Counted from the first letter of the stretch, positions 48,249 to 58,850 are shown. The stretch is 64,000 bases of DNA from Hyphomicrobiales bacterium (GCA_900466875.1 UBNQ01000009.1:124001-188000), one strand, 5' to 3'. Numbers and translations are program-made. Notes: generated by a model from the letters alone, not told the origin.

Positions 48249-48552
48249 TTCGGCGACGCGTCGCTGGCTTACTGCGGCTAAGATGTTGGGAACGGTGACG
48301 CGAGAAGGTATCGAGATAGCGCAGAGGACTTGGCATTCTTTCAGCCATATTGTGAAGCATGCTGAAGATCCATTTGGCCTACGAGGCCGTTGGTTCTAGT
48401 AGCAGTTTCACACGATTGACCGAATGGCCCGCTCACTTGATGGCCGTTACCTCTACTGAAGCTGCAAGAGGCAAAGCCTTTGCGCTGCGGGTCGTTCTCA
48501 TCGAGAGCGACCCGCGCAGTGTTGCCCGTCAGCACCCACTAACGTAAGGCGT
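48249..48552. other. non-coding stretch after the IS110 transposase
   Basis: About 300 bases without a gene. The first part is probably the 3' non-coding end of the IS element, which commonly has such a tail. The exact right end is not visible. Confidence 0.4.
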
Positions 48553-48981
48553 TCACCACCCACCGGGACGTGCGGCTGCGCTGCGATTGCCGCAACGGTT
48601 TCCGGCCGCGTCGCGCTGCCAATTGTACTGGCAGTTTCCTGTGTAGGTCTGATAACTGCTCCCGCCGCCGCAATAGTGCTTTGAGCAATAAGCAACCGCG
48701 CCCCCGATAAGCGCCACAGCGACGATTGCCGTGGCGACCTGGTTTTCCTGCTGCTTAACCAGTGCCGGGCAGTCCCACGCCTGCACGCCGCGCTGAGCAA
48801 GTTCGGTCATGATCTGCTGCTGGAAGACCGGGTCCTGGCTCTTCAGATAAGTCCGGCAAAGTGAAACCTGGTCAACGGCTTTGGGGTTCTTGGCGAAGTC
48901 TGCTTGCGAGGTTGTGCAGCTCGTGAGCGCAAGCGTAAACAGCGCGGCGACGACGCCACGCACGGTATGCATCATTTTCAT
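48553..48981 (-). CDS. putative lipoprotein with Cys-rich C-terminal motif
   Basis: The 142-residue protein has a lipoprotein signal (ALFTLALTSC, lipobox cysteine near residue 22). A hydrophobic Ala/Val/Gly segment spans about residues 83-96, and the C-terminus CQYNWQRDAAGNRCGNRSA. The last motif recurs in the neighbouring SH3 protein as CPCPENRDRAGRRCGKRSA. No function is known. GGGGATA precedes the start. Confidence 0.7.
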   Translation of the reverse strand: MKMMHTVRGVVAALFTLALTSCTTSQADFAKNPKAVDQVSLCRTYLKSQDPVFQQQIMTELAQRGVQAWDCPALVKQQENQVATAIVAVALIGGAVAYCSKHYCGGGSSYQTYTGNCQYNWQRDAAGNRCGNRSAAARPGGW

Positions 48982-49079
48982 TGTGTATCCCCAGTTGCCC
49001 GCGGAGATAATGCCACGACCTTTGCGAGAGTCGAGTGCAGGGTTAAATTACCGTTAATTTTCGAACGGGGTTCGTCGCG

Positions 49080-49769
49080 TCACTGTCCGCCACGGAAGGC
49101 GGAAATCATCGCCGGCGTAATGTCGCTGGCATAGCAAAGCGGCGCATAGCCGCCACCTTTCGCCCAGGCGCTCCGCTTGCCGCATCGACGGCCGGCACGG
49201 TCGCGGTTCTCGGGGCACGGGCAAGAGCCGGGATAGTTGGCGATGGATGCTGCAATGAGCCGCTGGACGATCAAGCTTTCGGATAGCTCCGGGGCGATCT
49301 TCGGCGCCGTTTGCTTGGTCTGCGGCTCGGGGTCTTTCCGGGGCGGCTCGGGCGGTGTTTCAGAAAGCAGAGAAGCAAACACCCAGCCTTCTCGCTGCGT
49401 CAGCCGGTCCCTCACTTGCGCCCAATCTCCATCAGTGTCGAACACGTCGATCTCTCTGCCAGCGTCGTAGCGATCGAGGATTGAGAAGGTTTTGCCTGGG
49501 CCGCTTCGAAGCGCGACGGCTTTACCGCGGATGAAGGCGCGCTTCGGCTGCGCAGCCTCGCTTGACCGCGCCGGCGGGTCGATGACTGCGGGAGGCGCTG
49601 CCTCCAGTTTGACCGGCACCGTGCCATCGGACGGTCGGGCTGTTTCTTGCGGTAGCTGATGCGAAACAGCCGGCGACGAGGGAGACGCTCGCCGCTCCTC
49701 TTTGCCTGCAGACCCCAACAAATACAGGCCCGCTAAAACTGCAAGCCCTACAACAAAGCGCTTTCGCAT
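49080..49769 (-). CDS. SH3-domain protein with Cys-rich C-terminal motif
   Basis: The 229-residue protein has an N-terminal membrane helix or signal (VVGLAVLAGLYLLGSA), a Pro/Ser-rich linker and an SH3_3-type domain (about residues 80-135: GKAVALRSGPGKTFSILDRY, DTDGDWAQVRD, REGWVFASLL). A C-terminal domain YPGSCPCPENRDRAGRRCG follows, common in Rhizobiales. Periplasmic SH3 proteins of this kind may bind the cell wall. It is probably cargo. Confidence 0.8.
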   Translation of the reverse strand: MRKRFVVGLAVLAGLYLLGSAGKEERRASPSSPAVSHQLPQETARPSDGTVPVKLEAAPPAVIDPPARSSEAAQPKRAFIRGKAVALRSGPGKTFSILDRYDAGREIDVFDTDGDWAQVRDRLTQREGWVFASLLSETPPEPPRKDPEPQTKQTAPKIAPELSESLIVQRLIAASIANYPGSCPCPENRDRAGRRCGKRSAWAKGGGYAPLCYASDITPAMISAFRGGQ

Positions 49770-49832
49770 GATGCCGCCCTACCCGGGTGCATAGTCATGC
49801 GTATCTTACGCTCGGGCAAGCCCTTAGGATCG

Positions 49833-50039
49833 TCAAAGATACCAACGGTGAGACCTCTTTGGGTCACGGATGCTCAGAGCTAGCTCGATAATTCGCATGT
49901 CTCTGTACACGACGAATGTTACCGGGCGTCGCTCTAGCATCTGTTTCCGCAGTCTCGTCTTGAGATAACCTGATACGGACATCAGTCGCTCAGTGGACAT
50001 TTCGGCATTATGAGCAAGGCGCTCGGCTAAGTCCATCAT
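49833..50039 (-). CDS. small hypothetical protein, 68 residues
   Basis: A helical basic protein (AERLAHNAEMSTERLMSVSGYLKTR). GGGGGCGAG stands before ATG 50039. No family is recognised. Confidence 0.5.
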   Translation of the reverse strand: MMDLAERLAHNAEMSTERLMSVSGYLKTRLRKQMLERRPVTFVVYRDMRIIELALSIRDPKRSHRWYL

Positions 50040-50245
50040 CGGCTCGCCCCCTAATCACTGGTGTAATATAAGCAGGGTCGAATGGAATATTGCAATTAGC
50101 TGTTAGCGAAATGTCAGTCGCGGTTAACGATATGTTTCGCGACGCAGAGACGTGTAGATCGGTGAGCTGACACCAACATTCCCGACGTCACACTGCAGCG
50201 ATGGTCTAAATGGTGGCCCGCGCGGAGCGCCTGCCCAGATCGCCG

Positions 50246-50368
50246 TTACGGAATGCTGCTTGTTATCACGCGATCTATAGAAGAGGGGCGCTCCCAAAGC
50301 ACGGAAGCGCCCAAAGCTATAAGTGCCACTAAAGGAACAACAAAGAGCACAGGGCCGCTGATACGCAT
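50246..50368 (-). CDS. candidate 40-residue membrane protein
   Basis: ATG 50368 follows GGAGAAAAG and encodes a peptide with one hydrophobic helix, GPVLFVVPLVALIALGASVL, then a short polar tail, and a TAA stop. The size is that of small single-span membrane proteins. A longer frame on the same strand is less protein-like. Evidence is limited to the ribosome site and the helix. Confidence 0.4.
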   Translation of the reverse strand: MRISGPVLFVVPLVALIALGASVLWERPSSIDRVITSSIP

Positions 50369-50627
50369 TACTTTTCTCCAGCAAAGTCCCCGCAGTTAGT
50401 GTGGCAGCGATTGGGTTAACGAGCTGTTATCGCGCCGTCCCAATTACTTACACTTCGTTCGAACAGTAGTGAGTTTGCCCAATTCCGCCAAGCACGCCGC
50501 AACGCGCTGGAGTAGGATGGCTTGCTGCTCGTCGATATCCCGCCGTAGGAAGCTGTGAGAACTGGAACTAGGATATCGACGGCATCCGGCCCTGGCGACT
50601 AAGGTAAGAGCTTATGGGGGTCGCCAC

Positions 50628-50786
50628 ATGCTTCTTCGTCTGGTCCGATATTTCTATCCAGTACCTCTTACGTGGCATTGGCACGGCAATCGAATGCGCC
50701 GGCTGACCGCAGATGGCAAGATCGTTTATAGAGACCTGAATGCTGCCGACATCGCAGATTTGGAGGCCTACTATCGTGATCGATGA
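50628..50786 (+). CDS. candidate 52-residue protein
   Basis: ATG 50628 follows GGGGG by about eight bases. The product is rich in aromatic and charged residues (LVRYFYPVPLTWHWHGNRM, then ADIADLEAYYRDR). It looks more protein-like than the antisense frame over the same bases. No family is recognised. Confidence 0.4.
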   Translation: MLLRLVRYFYPVPLTWHWHGNRMRRLTADGKIVYRDLNAADIADLEAYYRDR

Positions 50787-50967
50787 TGGCGCCTGTTCAG
50801 AGACCCAAAAATTGATGTAGGTCAAAACCGAGAGCCGCCAACCGTTTACAATAGATCCGTCAACGCGTGTCGGCTCCCCCGATAATGCAGCAACATGTCT
50901 GGGGCCCGGTTCGTGTTGACACCGAGCATAGTACGATCAAACGCATGTTGTGCGGCGACCTACGGGA

Positions 50968-51345
50968 CTAGACAGGCAAATTGTTGCACGCCCCGCTCCG
51001 CTGCGTCCCGGTGATTTTCCAATTATCCGCGGTGCCGCCCGAGCCATTCGGCACGGTCTGCACCAGAACCTGGCACTGAGCTGACCGAGTGACCGCTGGC
51101 GTCACGTTCGTGGCGGGCAACGTCATATACACGGGCTCAGTCTGAAAGACGAATACGCGGCCGTTCGCAACCGCGTAGGCGCTCGACGGCACCATGCCGG
51201 TTCGAGCGATGAAGTCGGCGATCGTCGCGCCGTTGTAGGCGGAAAGCCTGGCGTCCAGACCGGCATTCACGCGCGCCTGATATTCCTCGTTCGTCTGGCA
51301 ACCTGCCAGAACCGCAACCAAAATGACTGCTGCAAATCGGATCAT
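50968..51345 (-). CDS. putative lipoprotein coupled to the integrase gene
   Basis: The 125-residue protein starts at ATG 51345, after GAGAGGGG, with a lipoprotein signal (MIRFAAVILVAVLAGC, lipobox cysteine at residue 16). The mature part contains ADFIARTGMVPSSAYAVANG and two further cysteines that could form a disulfide. Its start overlaps the integrase stop by four bases, so both come from one mRNA. Similar small lipoproteins occur in rhizobial genomes; function unknown. Confidence 0.75.
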   Translation of the reverse strand: MIRFAAVILVAVLAGCQTNEEYQARVNAGLDARLSAYNGATIADFIARTGMVPSSAYAVANGRVFVFQTEPVYMTLPATNVTPAVTRSAQCQVLVQTVPNGSGGTADNWKITGTQRSGACNNLPV

Positions 51346-52559
51346 TTGCCCCTCTCTCCCGCCGCCTTGAGTGTGATCACGTTGCCGGGCTTCCGTGGCT
51401 CGCAGAAATTCGCCCAAGCTATCATCAGCCGCCGGCGCTTCTCGAGCGCGTCGCCGCGGCGATAGGCCCGCTCCGTTTCATCCCCAACCACATGGGCGAG
51501 GGCCGCTTCGGCAATCTCGCGAGGAAACGTTGAGGCCTCACCGCACCAGTCACGGAAGGACGACCGGAAGCCGTGGACCGTCACGGCCTCATTCATTCGT
51601 CGCAGAACCATGTCCATCGCCATAACCGAGAGTGGCTTGCCCTTCCGCTGGCCAGGAAACACAAAAGCCTCTGGGCCGCTGCGAAGCAGCTTCATTTCCT
51701 CAAGGATGGCCAGAGCCCGCGGCGTCAACGGTACGCGATGCTCGCGACCTGCCTTCATCCGCACAGCCGGCACAGTCCATACGCCAGCAGCGAGATCGAA
51801 TTCCCTCCATACGGCGCCGAATGTTTCGCCGGATCGCGCAGCTGTCAGTACGGTGAACTCCAACGCCCGAGCGGCGATCGCCTCGCGCTCCCGCAGATCG
51901 TTGATGAAAGCCGGCACATCGACATAGGGCATTGCCGCGTGATGCCCGCGCGCCAGCTTCCGGCGCTTCGGCAGCAGCTTGTCGAGATGCCCGCGCCACA
52001 GCGCCGGGTTTTCGCCGGATCGGTGCCCCTTGGCTTTGGATGCGTCAAGAACGCGCTCGATCCGACCCCGCACCCGTGAGGCTGTTTCCGACTTCGTGAG
52101 CCAGATAGGTTTCAGCACGGCGAGGATATCCGCCGTAGTAATCTCGTTGACCGGCTTGGGCCGAAGCGGCGCCGCGTACTCCCGAAGCGTCATTTCCCAT
52201 TGGCCGACATGCTTCGAATTCCGAAACTGCGGCTTCATTGCTTCGATATAGGCGTCAGCCTCGTCGCCGAAATTTGGGACGGCCGACGGTGCGGACCGCT
52301 TTGCTTCGATGGGATCAATGCCGGCTTGCAGGTCCGCACGAGCAGCTGCAGCAAGCTCGCGAGCCCGGGCGAGCGTGACCGCGTTAAGGCCACCTAATCC
52401 CATTTCCCGAAGCCGATCATTGCGGCGATAAAGGAACACCCAGCGCTTTCCGCCGGTCTTGTCGACGACCAGGTAAAGCCCGCCGCCATCGCCGTGCCTG
52501 CCAGGTTTGGAAATCGTGGTGACCGATCGCGCATTCAGTTTGTTCAGCAGCAGAGCCAT
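51342..52559 (-). CDS. int: P4-type tyrosine integrase
   Basis: The 405-residue integrase has an N-terminal DUF4102-type arm-binding domain (GGLYLVVDKTGGKRWVFLYR) and a SAM-like core-binding domain (about residues 100-190). The catalytic domain has Arg242 (LTAARSGE), His329-x-x-Arg332 (HGFR), His356 and Tyr366 (ERAYRRGD). It is intact and next to attR, and should catalyse integration into and excision from the tRNA-Ser site. Confidence 0.95.
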   Translation of the reverse strand: MALLLNKLNARSVTTISKPGRHGDGGGLYLVVDKTGGKRWVFLYRRNDRLREMGLGGLNAVTLARARELAAAARADLQAGIDPIEAKRSAPSAVPNFGDEADAYIEAMKPQFRNSKHVGQWEMTLREYAAPLRPKPVNEITTADILAVLKPIWLTKSETASRVRGRIERVLDASKAKGHRSGENPALWRGHLDKLLPKRRKLARGHHAAMPYVDVPAFINDLREREAIAARALEFTVLTAARSGETFGAVWREFDLAAGVWTVPAVRMKAGREHRVPLTPRALAILEEMKLLRSGPEAFVFPGQRKGKPLSVMAMDMVLRRMNEAVTVHGFRSSFRDWCGEASTFPREIAEAALAHVVGDETERAYRRGDALEKRRRLMIAWANFCEPRKPGNVITLKAAGERGK

Positions 52560-52569
52560 ATCCGCCCCA

Positions 52570-52690
52570 ATATTTACCCCAACAATTGCCCGTCACAGTA
52601 CCGGACATTGGTGGATAGGCCAATACGGGTGCGCGAACTAAGTAACTGACACTATTGGGTAAATATGGATGTCTGTGGACGGCTGTGGAC
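52570..52690. repeat. integrase arm-type repeats at the right end
   Basis: ATATTTACCCCAA (52570-52582) is nearly the inverse of TTGGGTAAATAT (52655-52666). Closer to the end, CTGTGGAC is repeated directly at 52673-52680 and 52683-52690. They lie between the integrase start and attR and could be arm-type sites or an integrase operator. Confidence 0.45.
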
Positions 52691-52704
52691 CCCTATTTGG
52701 CGGA

Positions 52705-52719
52705 CACCCTCTCCGCCAT
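52705..52719 (+). repeat. attR direct repeat
   Basis: CACCCTCTCCGCCAT repeats the tRNA-Ser 3' end (30304-30318). It also lies inside an inverted repeat, GGCGGA...TCCGCC (52700-52716). Confidence 0.88.
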
Positions 52720-53004
52720 TGCATTATCTGGTGATCCCAGCCCTTCAGTTCTGGTTGTTGTCTTTACACTCGCATGAGACGTATCAAGCGAGCTTGTCAT
52801 GTTTTTGGGTGTAAACAATTGGATTCGCTTGGGCAGGGGCGAGTGGCAAACGCTTTAATCCCGTATCACCGGAAAGAGCCTCAGATTCTGCTGCGTTGCG
52901 GCTAATGACACTGCGTCAAGGCTACTTTCATCCAAAACTAGGTCCATAGTGCCTCCCTTCATCGTTCAGAAAGGGAAAGCTCTGCAGATTTGGCCTCGAA
53001 TACC
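52720..53004. other. chromosomal flank between attR and dnaE2
   Basis: About 285 bases without a gene. No clear terminator for dnaE2 was recognised. Confidence 0.4.
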
Positions 53005-56000
53005 TTAATGGAAATTCCGTCCTTTCGGCATGACTTGCCCCGGATCGGAGATCTGTAAGTTGCCGGCACCGGAGGTATCGCAAGACTTGGAAAGTACATT
53101 GCCTGTTGAATACGATCTTGGCGGCCGTGAACCGTTAACGGATTTGAGTATCTCTTCGGAACTTGGATCATCGGACCGCTTGGATTCGTTCTGCAGCAGA
53201 CCCAGCATCGGCGTAATGTCCTCGATATGCTCAATGACCGTATGAATGACCCCGCTCTGGCTTTGCAGCTTTCCCCGGATTTTCACCAATCGGGCGCCCA
53301 TCACCACGGATCGATATCTTTCAAAAATCTTCGGCCAGACGATGGCATTGGCAACACCCGTCTCGTCTTCGAGCGTGATAAAAATTACCCCCTTAGCCGA
53401 GCCCGGCCGTTGTCTCACCAGCACGATGCCGCCGATTGTCACTCTTTGGCCATTTCGGATCGAGAGGAGATCGACGCTTCGGGTAATCCCCATCACCCGG
53501 AATTCCTCGCGCAGGAAGGAAACCGGGTGAGCCTTGAGGGAAAGCGAAAGATGACGGTAATCCTCGATCACCTCCTCTCCAGGCAGCATCAGGGGCAATT
53601 GCGCCTGAGGCTCCGGCCGAAGGTCCGCACGCTCTGCAATCTCGAACAGGGGAGCACGATTCAGAGCGCTTTTTACATCGAGGCCTCTGACCGCCCATAA
53701 TGCCTGTCTGCGGGACAAGCCTATCGAACAGAACCCATCGGCATCGGCAAGCCGTTCGAGACTGGCCTTGTCCAAACCGGATCGAAGCCAGAGATCGTAA
53801 ACACTCTGATAGCCTTCACTGCGATTGGCCATAAGCTTTTCCGTGATATCCTCTTCCTTTAAACCTTTGACCTGACGGAAACCGAGCCTTATTCCATACC
53901 GGGTTCTGATGACGTCCCGCATGCTCTCATGACGTCGATCGATCCCGCCTGGATCGAATGGAACCTCCTCCAGAATGCAGTCCCATTCCGATTGGTTGAT
54001 ATCGACAGGAAGGACACTCACACCATGTTCCCGCGCATCCCGGATAAGTTGCGCGGGTGCATAAAAACCCATTGGCTGCGAGTTCAGCAAAGCGGCGCAG
54101 AAGACATCCGGATAATAGGTCTTGATCCAGCAGGACGCATAAACGAGGATAGCAAAGGACGCCGCATGGCTTTCCGGAAAACCGTATTCGGCAAATCCCT
54201 CGATCTGGCTAAAACACTGTTTTGCGAAGTCTTCGGAGTAATTTCGCTTGCGCATTCCGTTGATGAAATCACGTTCGAATTCCTTGACGCGGCCGGATCG
54301 CTTGAAGGTTGCCATGGACCTTCGAAGCTTGTCTGCCTTCGCTGGAGTAAAACCGGCCGCAGTGATGGCGATCTGCATTGCCTGTTCCTGAAACAACGGG
54401 ACGCCTAGCGTTCTCTTCAAAACTTTCTCAAGTTCCGGATTTGGATATTCTATCGGCCGTCCATGGCGCCGATCCTCCCGGCGCTTGAGATAGGGATGAA
54501 CCATGTTGCCCTGGATCGGACCGGGACGCACGATCGCCACTTCGACGACAAGATCGTAGAATTTCTCAGGCCTGAGCCTGGGCAGCATGCTCATCTGCGC
54601 CCGGCTTTCGATTTGAAAAACTCCGAGCGTATCGGCTCTGCAGATCATTCCGTAGACATTGGGATCCTCGTCCTTTTGCAGAAGACCCGCCAATGTTTCT
54701 TCGCGCCCGTAGTGATGTCTCAAAAGCTCGAACGCCTTTGTCAGACAGGTGAGCATGCCGAGCGCCAGGACATCGATCTTCAGAAGCTTCAGCGTATCGA
54801 GATCATCCTTGTCCCATTCGATCATATAGCGCCCAGGCATCGCCGTTTTCATGATCGGCACCACCTCGTCGAGCCTGTCCCGCGTAATGAGAAAACCGCC
54901 GACATGCTGGGTCAGGTGCCGTGGAAAGCCCATCAATTCCCGTGCATGGGCAATCACCTTTTTCGTCAGCGCATCTCCGACATCAAGACCGGCGACCTTG
55001 GCGTCACGTTCCGAAAGCCCATCCTCAGACCAGCCCCAGACTGTGCTCGATAGTGCGGCCTGAACATCCTCCGACAATCCAAAAGCCTTGGCGACTTCAC
55101 GACCGGCCATGCGGGTCCGGTAACTGGTTACTGCCGCGGTAAGGCCCGCATGGCGATAGCCGTAATGCCTGTAGATATACTGGATGACCTCCTCGCGTCG
55201 GCCATGCTCGAAATCGACATCGATATCCGGTGGCTCGTTCCGCTCCGTCGAAATGAAGCGCTCGAAAAGCAAGGTTGTAAAAGTCGGATCAACATCCGTA
55301 ATTCCAAGACAATAGCAAACTGTTGAATTGGCGGCAGATCCCCGTCCCTGGCACAGGATTTTCAGCTCATGCCGCGCATGCCATACGATGTGGCGCACGG
55401 TCAGAAAGTAGGGTTCGTATTTCATCTCATTGATGAGATCGAGTTCGTAACGGATCTGCCGGGACACATCCGCCCGTACGCCTTTTGGAAATCGCCTTTG
55501 TGCCCCCTCCCATGTCAGCCGTTCGAGCGTCTCCGACACGGTTTCTCCCGGCACGCTTTCATCCGGATAATTATGCTCCAGCTCCCGAAGAGAGAAACTC
55601 AGCTTGCCGAAGAATATTGACGTGTTCGTCACAGCCTCCGGATAGGCATGAAAAAGCCGCGCCATCTCGTAAGCCGGCTTGAGGTGTCTGTCTCCATGTG
55701 GAGCAAGCCGGAATCCCGCCTCCTGGATCGTCACATGGTGGCGAATGGCGGTCACGACATCGGCCAGAGATCGCCGGTAGGGCAGGCTGAAAATCGGAAG
55801 ATTCGTCGCGATCAGAGGCACACGATTCTGCCGCGCGATCTGGGAGAAAACCGCAAAGACGAAAGGATCGCGCCCATCATAGGTTGGCGATAGCGCAAGA
55901 TAGATATTCTTGCGGAAGCGTTCCCGGTACCGGCCAAGCCGTTCATCGAGATCCGCCAGATAGGCATGGTCTTCGGCACGGGAAAAATCCGGCACGACCG

Positions 56001-56439
56001 CCAGCATCATTTCATGGCACCATTCGAGAAGATCCCACTCTTCCAGAATACAGGATCCCTTCTCAGTTCTCAGATTGCCCGTACTGAGCAGCCGGCAAAG
56101 ATTGGCCCAACCCTTGCGGTTCTGCGGATAGGCGAGAACATCCGGCGTGTTATCCGAAAAAACGAGACGTGCACCTGGGTGAAACCGGCAAGGTTCTATG
56201 GCTTCATCCTCATCGTCTTCCCGGCCCCTCTCCTTCTGGCGCTCGAAAAGTGCGGTCATCTCCTTGATCTGGTTATAGGCGCGGACCACGCCGGCAACCG
56301 AGTTCCGGTCGGCAACTCCCAATCCGGAAAGGCCGAGCACACTCGCGGATACGACCATCTCCTCAGGTCTTGCCGCCCCCTCGAGAAAAGAGAAATTGGT
56401 CTTGGCACCGATTTCGAAAAAACTGGCTGAATCCATCAT
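53005..56439 (-). CDS. dnaE2: error-prone DNA polymerase DnaE2
   Basis: The 1144-residue protein is a C-family polymerase alpha subunit: N-terminal PHP domain ([16 protein letters not shown]), catalytic acidic motif [16 protein letters not shown], HhH and OB domains, and a C-terminus MPKGRNFH typical of DnaE2. It performs translesion synthesis with ImuB. I chose ATG 56439, which overlaps the imuB stop (ATGA); the ATG at 56436 directly after it is equally possible. It closes the imuA-imuB-dnaE2 operon. Confidence 0.93.
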   Translation of the reverse strand: MMDSASFFEIGAKTNFSFLEGAARPEEMVVSASVLGLSGLGVADRNSVAGVVRAYNQIKEMTALFERQKERGREDDEDEAIEPCRFHPGARLVFSDNTPDVLAYPQNRKGWANLCRLLSTGNLRTEKGSCILEEWDLLEWCHEMMLAVVPDFSRAEDHAYLADLDERLGRYRERFRKNIYLALSPTYDGRDPFVFAVFSQIARQNRVPLIATNLPIFSLPYRRSLADVVTAIRHHVTIQEAGFRLAPHGDRHLKPAYEMARLFHAYPEAVTNTSIFFGKLSFSLRELEHNYPDESVPGETVSETLERLTWEGAQRRFPKGVRADVSRQIRYELDLINEMKYEPYFLTVRHIVWHARHELKILCQGRGSAANSTVCYCLGITDVDPTFTTLLFERFISTERNEPPDIDVDFEHGRREEVIQYIYRHYGYRHAGLTAAVTSYRTRMAGREVAKAFGLSEDVQAALSSTVWGWSEDGLSERDAKVAGLDVGDALTKKVIAHARELMGFPRHLTQHVGGFLITRDRLDEVVPIMKTAMPGRYMIEWDKDDLDTLKLLKIDVLALGMLTCLTKAFELLRHHYGREETLAGLLQKDEDPNVYGMICRADTLGVFQIESRAQMSMLPRLRPEKFYDLVVEVAIVRPGPIQGNMVHPYLKRREDRRHGRPIEYPNPELEKVLKRTLGVPLFQEQAMQIAITAAGFTPAKADKLRRSMATFKRSGRVKEFERDFINGMRKRNYSEDFAKQCFSQIEGFAEYGFPESHAASFAILVYASCWIKTYYPDVFCAALLNSQPMGFYAPAQLIRDAREHGVSVLPVDINQSEWDCILEEVPFDPGGIDRRHESMRDVIRTRYGIRLGFRQVKGLKEEDITEKLMANRSEGYQSVYDLWLRSGLDKASLERLADADGFCSIGLSRRQALWAVRGLDVKSALNRAPLFEIAERADLRPEPQAQLPLMLPGEEVIEDYRHLSLSLKAHPVSFLREEFRVMGITRSVDLLSIRNGQRVTIGGIVLVRQRPGSAKGVIFITLEDETGVANAIVWPKIFERYRSVVMGARLVKIRGKLQSQSGVIHTVIEHIEDITPMLGLLQNESKRSDDPSSEEILKSVNGSRPPRSYSTGNVLSKSCDTSGAGNLQISDPGQVMPKGRNFH

Positions 56440-58046
56440 GCAAAAACCCCATGGATACACCATGAAGGAGGCGGGTCGTCTCCGTAGCGGCCCAGCCGGA
56501 ACACCCAGAAAAGCCGCCCGAGCTCGCTTTCGAGGCGGAAATAGTCCCGCTCTTTCGCCTTCTCGTCATCAAGCCACCATTCCGGTGCAATCCGCTCCGG
56601 CCCCTCGGCCCGGGTGACGATGTGCATGACATGCCGCCAGCGGAATTGCTGCGGTGGGCCATCGGGAACGAGGGCGGCAAAAGCTTCCACTGGCTCTGGA
56701 TTGCGCAGGAGCCGCAAAGGGCGATCGGTCCGCGGCAGGAACTGCAGGCTCGTACCCGTGTCTGGCCGTCTTTCGAGGGCTGCAATTGCCGGAAGGAGAA
56801 TTTCGGCTCGTTCCGGAATATGGCTTTGTCGTTGCTCATAGACTTGAAGGCAATGCGCACCGAACCGGGCAGAAACCCTGTCGATGAAATCCGAAAGCGA
56901 CGTCTCTCGTCCCTCCTCCCCGGCGAAATCCCTTTGAAGCGCATCGAAAACATCGTGCTGCACCACGTTGAGCCGCAACAATTCGAAACCGAAACCTGCA
57001 TCCAGATCGTCATGAATGGCATCAAGGCGCTCTGAAAACAGGCCTGAAATCCGCTTCGGGTCCCTCAACGGGCGCGAGGCGCCTGCCGAAATCCGGACCA
57101 CCCGCCCATCGACCCGGAAAAGAACAAGCTCGAAACCCCTGCCGCCGACACCACGACGTTCCAGGCTCTGCTTGAGTGAAGAGGCAATCTCGGTTGTCAG
57201 ACCGAGAATATCCTCCTGCGTCTGTATCGGTTCGCCCAGTTGACGCTCCGCAGAAAGCGATGCCACCGGACGTCGCGGTGATATCGCTTCCTCGTTTGCA
57301 CCAAGGGCCTGATCGAGCCTCAGCAGCAGTTGCGCACCAAACCGGCGGGCAAGCGGCGCCCTTGGCATGGACATGAGATTGGCAACCCGCTTCAGGCCAA
57401 GCTTGCAGAGCGAGGCGATCGTTGCTTCATCGATGCGAAGCGCATGGACGGGCAAGGCACTCAATGCGCTCACCATATCCTCTCTGGCAATCACCCCGCC
57501 GCGTCCGAACCGGCTGGCTGCACTCGACAATCCCGGCGTGTTTGAAATCGACCCACGCACGTCAAACCCCATTTGCCGAAGCCGGGCAAGAACATCACGA
57601 AGCATCACATCCTCGCCCCCGAAAAGATGGGTGCAGCCGGTAATATCGAGGAAGAGACCGTCCCTTCCGTCCAGCGCAACGAGCGGCGTGTAACGATCAC
57701 ACCAATCGGCAATCGCTTCCAGAAGGGCAAAATCCGCTCTTACATCCTCATCGAAGACATCGATATCGGGATACATCGCCCGTGCTTCGGCAAGTCCCTG
57801 CCCCCGTTTCAAGCTGCATCTTTCGGCCCCTTCGTCGATTGCGATCAGCCGCAATGCGTTGTCGCGTCTACCGGCGCAGACGATCGGCGGGTGCTCAGGA
57901 CGCTTTTTCGAACGCCATGACAGACCCCAGAGCTTTCGGGCGATCCTGTCGGTCGGCAGATACGGAAAGTGAAGTGCCAGAATGCGCTGGCCACTTGCGC
58001 AAAGCAGATTTGTTTGGGTCTCGGGCGAGGTGAAATTGACGGTCAT
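56436..58046 (-). CDS. imuB: Y-family polymerase-like protein ImuB
   Basis: From ATG 58046 the product has 536 residues. The N-terminus [20 protein letters not shown] stands where active Y-family polymerases have the DMD catalytic motif, and [13 protein letters not shown] stands where they have SIDE. The catalytic acids are thus missing, as known for ImuB, which acts as an adaptor between the beta clamp, ImuA and DnaE2. The start lies inside imuA (152-base overlap). There is no ATG closer to the conserved part, so the true start is uncertain. The stop overlaps dnaE2. Confidence 0.88.
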   Translation of the reverse strand: MTVNFTSPETQTNLLCASGQRILALHFPYLPTDRIARKLWGLSWRSKKRPEHPPIVCAGRRDNALRLIAIDEGAERCSLKRGQGLAEARAMYPDIDVFDEDVRADFALLEAIADWCDRYTPLVALDGRDGLFLDITGCTHLFGGEDVMLRDVLARLRQMGFDVRGSISNTPGLSSAASRFGRGGVIAREDMVSALSALPVHALRIDEATIASLCKLGLKRVANLMSMPRAPLARRFGAQLLLRLDQALGANEEAISPRRPVASLSAERQLGEPIQTQEDILGLTTEIASSLKQSLERRGVGGRGFELVLFRVDGRVVRISAGASRPLRDPKRISGLFSERLDAIHDDLDAGFGFELLRLNVVQHDVFDALQRDFAGEEGRETSLSDFIDRVSARFGAHCLQVYEQRQSHIPERAEILLPAIAALERRPDTGTSLQFLPRTDRPLRLLRNPEPVEAFAALVPDGPPQQFRWRHVMHIVTRAEGPERIAPEWWLDDEKAKERDYFRLESELGRLFWVFRLGRYGDDPPPSWCIHGVFA

Positions 58047-58812
58047 GAAGGTTCCATTCCAGGCGGAAGGAAAGAGGAGCCGGGTTTTTGCTCTTCTCCA
58101 GGGTGATATTGAAAACCGGATGCCCGATACTGCCGCCAAGCACGCTGCCATCCGCAAGGCGCCGCTCCAAAGCCGGCGCCGGTTCGACAGACATGCGGAA
58201 GGAAGCGCTGCTCGCCTCCTCGCTCCCCGCATGCCGCAAAAGCAAAAGCGGCCGCCCCGCAGCCTTTGCCCGAAGATTGAGCCTTCGGCTTTCGATCAAG
58301 CCAAAGGACTTTGGGTTTCCATGGATTTCGAAGATCGTCGCGATAAAGGCCTTGCTTTCAAGTGCCGCCTCCGCGAGCCACAATGCATCCTCCAGCCTGC
58401 GGGGCGATGCGTGAAAGATCGCCTGGGGATCTATGCCAAACGGCTTGACACCTCCGGCATAGGGAACACCCGTTTCGCAAGCGGTAAACGCGTCCGCAAT
58501 CCAGAGCATCGGCCCCTTTGCGGATTTACGAGCCTTCATGAGCCCCACTAGCGAGAGGATGAAGCCGCTTGCCGCTCCCGCATCGTAAAAGGACCCGGAA
58601 CGGATTTCGGTGAGGGAATCGAGCAGCAGGCCGCCATTCAGCGCAGCGTCAAGAGAGGGAATATTAAAGGGCAGGCGCTCGCCTCCATTCGCCCGGACGG
58701 CAAAATCCTCCATCTTAGCCGCCGCCATTGCCGGCAGGTTTTTGCCTTCCAGTCTGGCGATCTGTTCGCGCAGGGCAAATAGCGTCTCCCGCGCCGCGGC
58801 TTCATTGGCCAT
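57895..58812 (-). CDS. imuA: SOS mutasome protein ImuA
   Basis: The 305-residue RecA-like protein has the ImuA features LPFNIPSLDAALNGGLLLDSLTEI at about residues 48-70 and LLRHAGSEEASSASFRMSVEP. It works with ImuB and DnaE2 in damage-induced mutagenesis. ATG 58812 is chosen; seven codons upstream is a GTG/TTG-type extension. A perfect LexA box lies 24 bases upstream of the start, so the operon should be SOS induced. Confidence 0.9.
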   Translation of the reverse strand: MANEAAARETLFALREQIARLEGKNLPAMAAAKMEDFAVRANGGERLPFNIPSLDAALNGGLLLDSLTEIRSGSFYDAGAASGFILSLVGLMKARKSAKGPMLWIADAFTACETGVPYAGGVKPFGIDPQAIFHASPRRLEDALWLAEAALESKAFIATIFEIHGNPKSFGLIESRRLNLRAKAAGRPLLLLRHAGSEEASSASFRMSVEPAPALERRLADGSVLGGSIGHPVFNITLEKSKNPAPLSFRLEWNLHDRQFHLARDPNKSALRKWPAHSGTSLSVSADRQDRPKALGSVMAFEKAS

Positions 58813-58835
58813 GGCGTCAGCTCTCCATCTCAAAT

Positions 58836-58850
58836 GTTCACTTTATGTTC
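58836..58850 (-). promoter_or_regulatory. LexA box of the imuA-imuB-dnaE2 operon
   Basis: GTTC (58836-58839), seven bases, GTTC (58847-58850): the exact alphaproteobacterial LexA site. It lies just before imuA and in the divergent region shared with the metallopeptidase gene. Confidence 0.9.

Larger units (their letters stand above)
50040..50967. other. gene-poor stretch of the element
   Basis: About 930 bases hold only two short candidate genes (50246-50368 minus and 50628-50786 plus). The remaining frames look random in composition. No RNA gene or repeat was recognised. Confidence 0.4.

Noticed and set aside
50568..50825. 85-residue minus-strand frame
   Set aside because: It lies opposite a more protein-like 52-residue gene with a better ribosome site.
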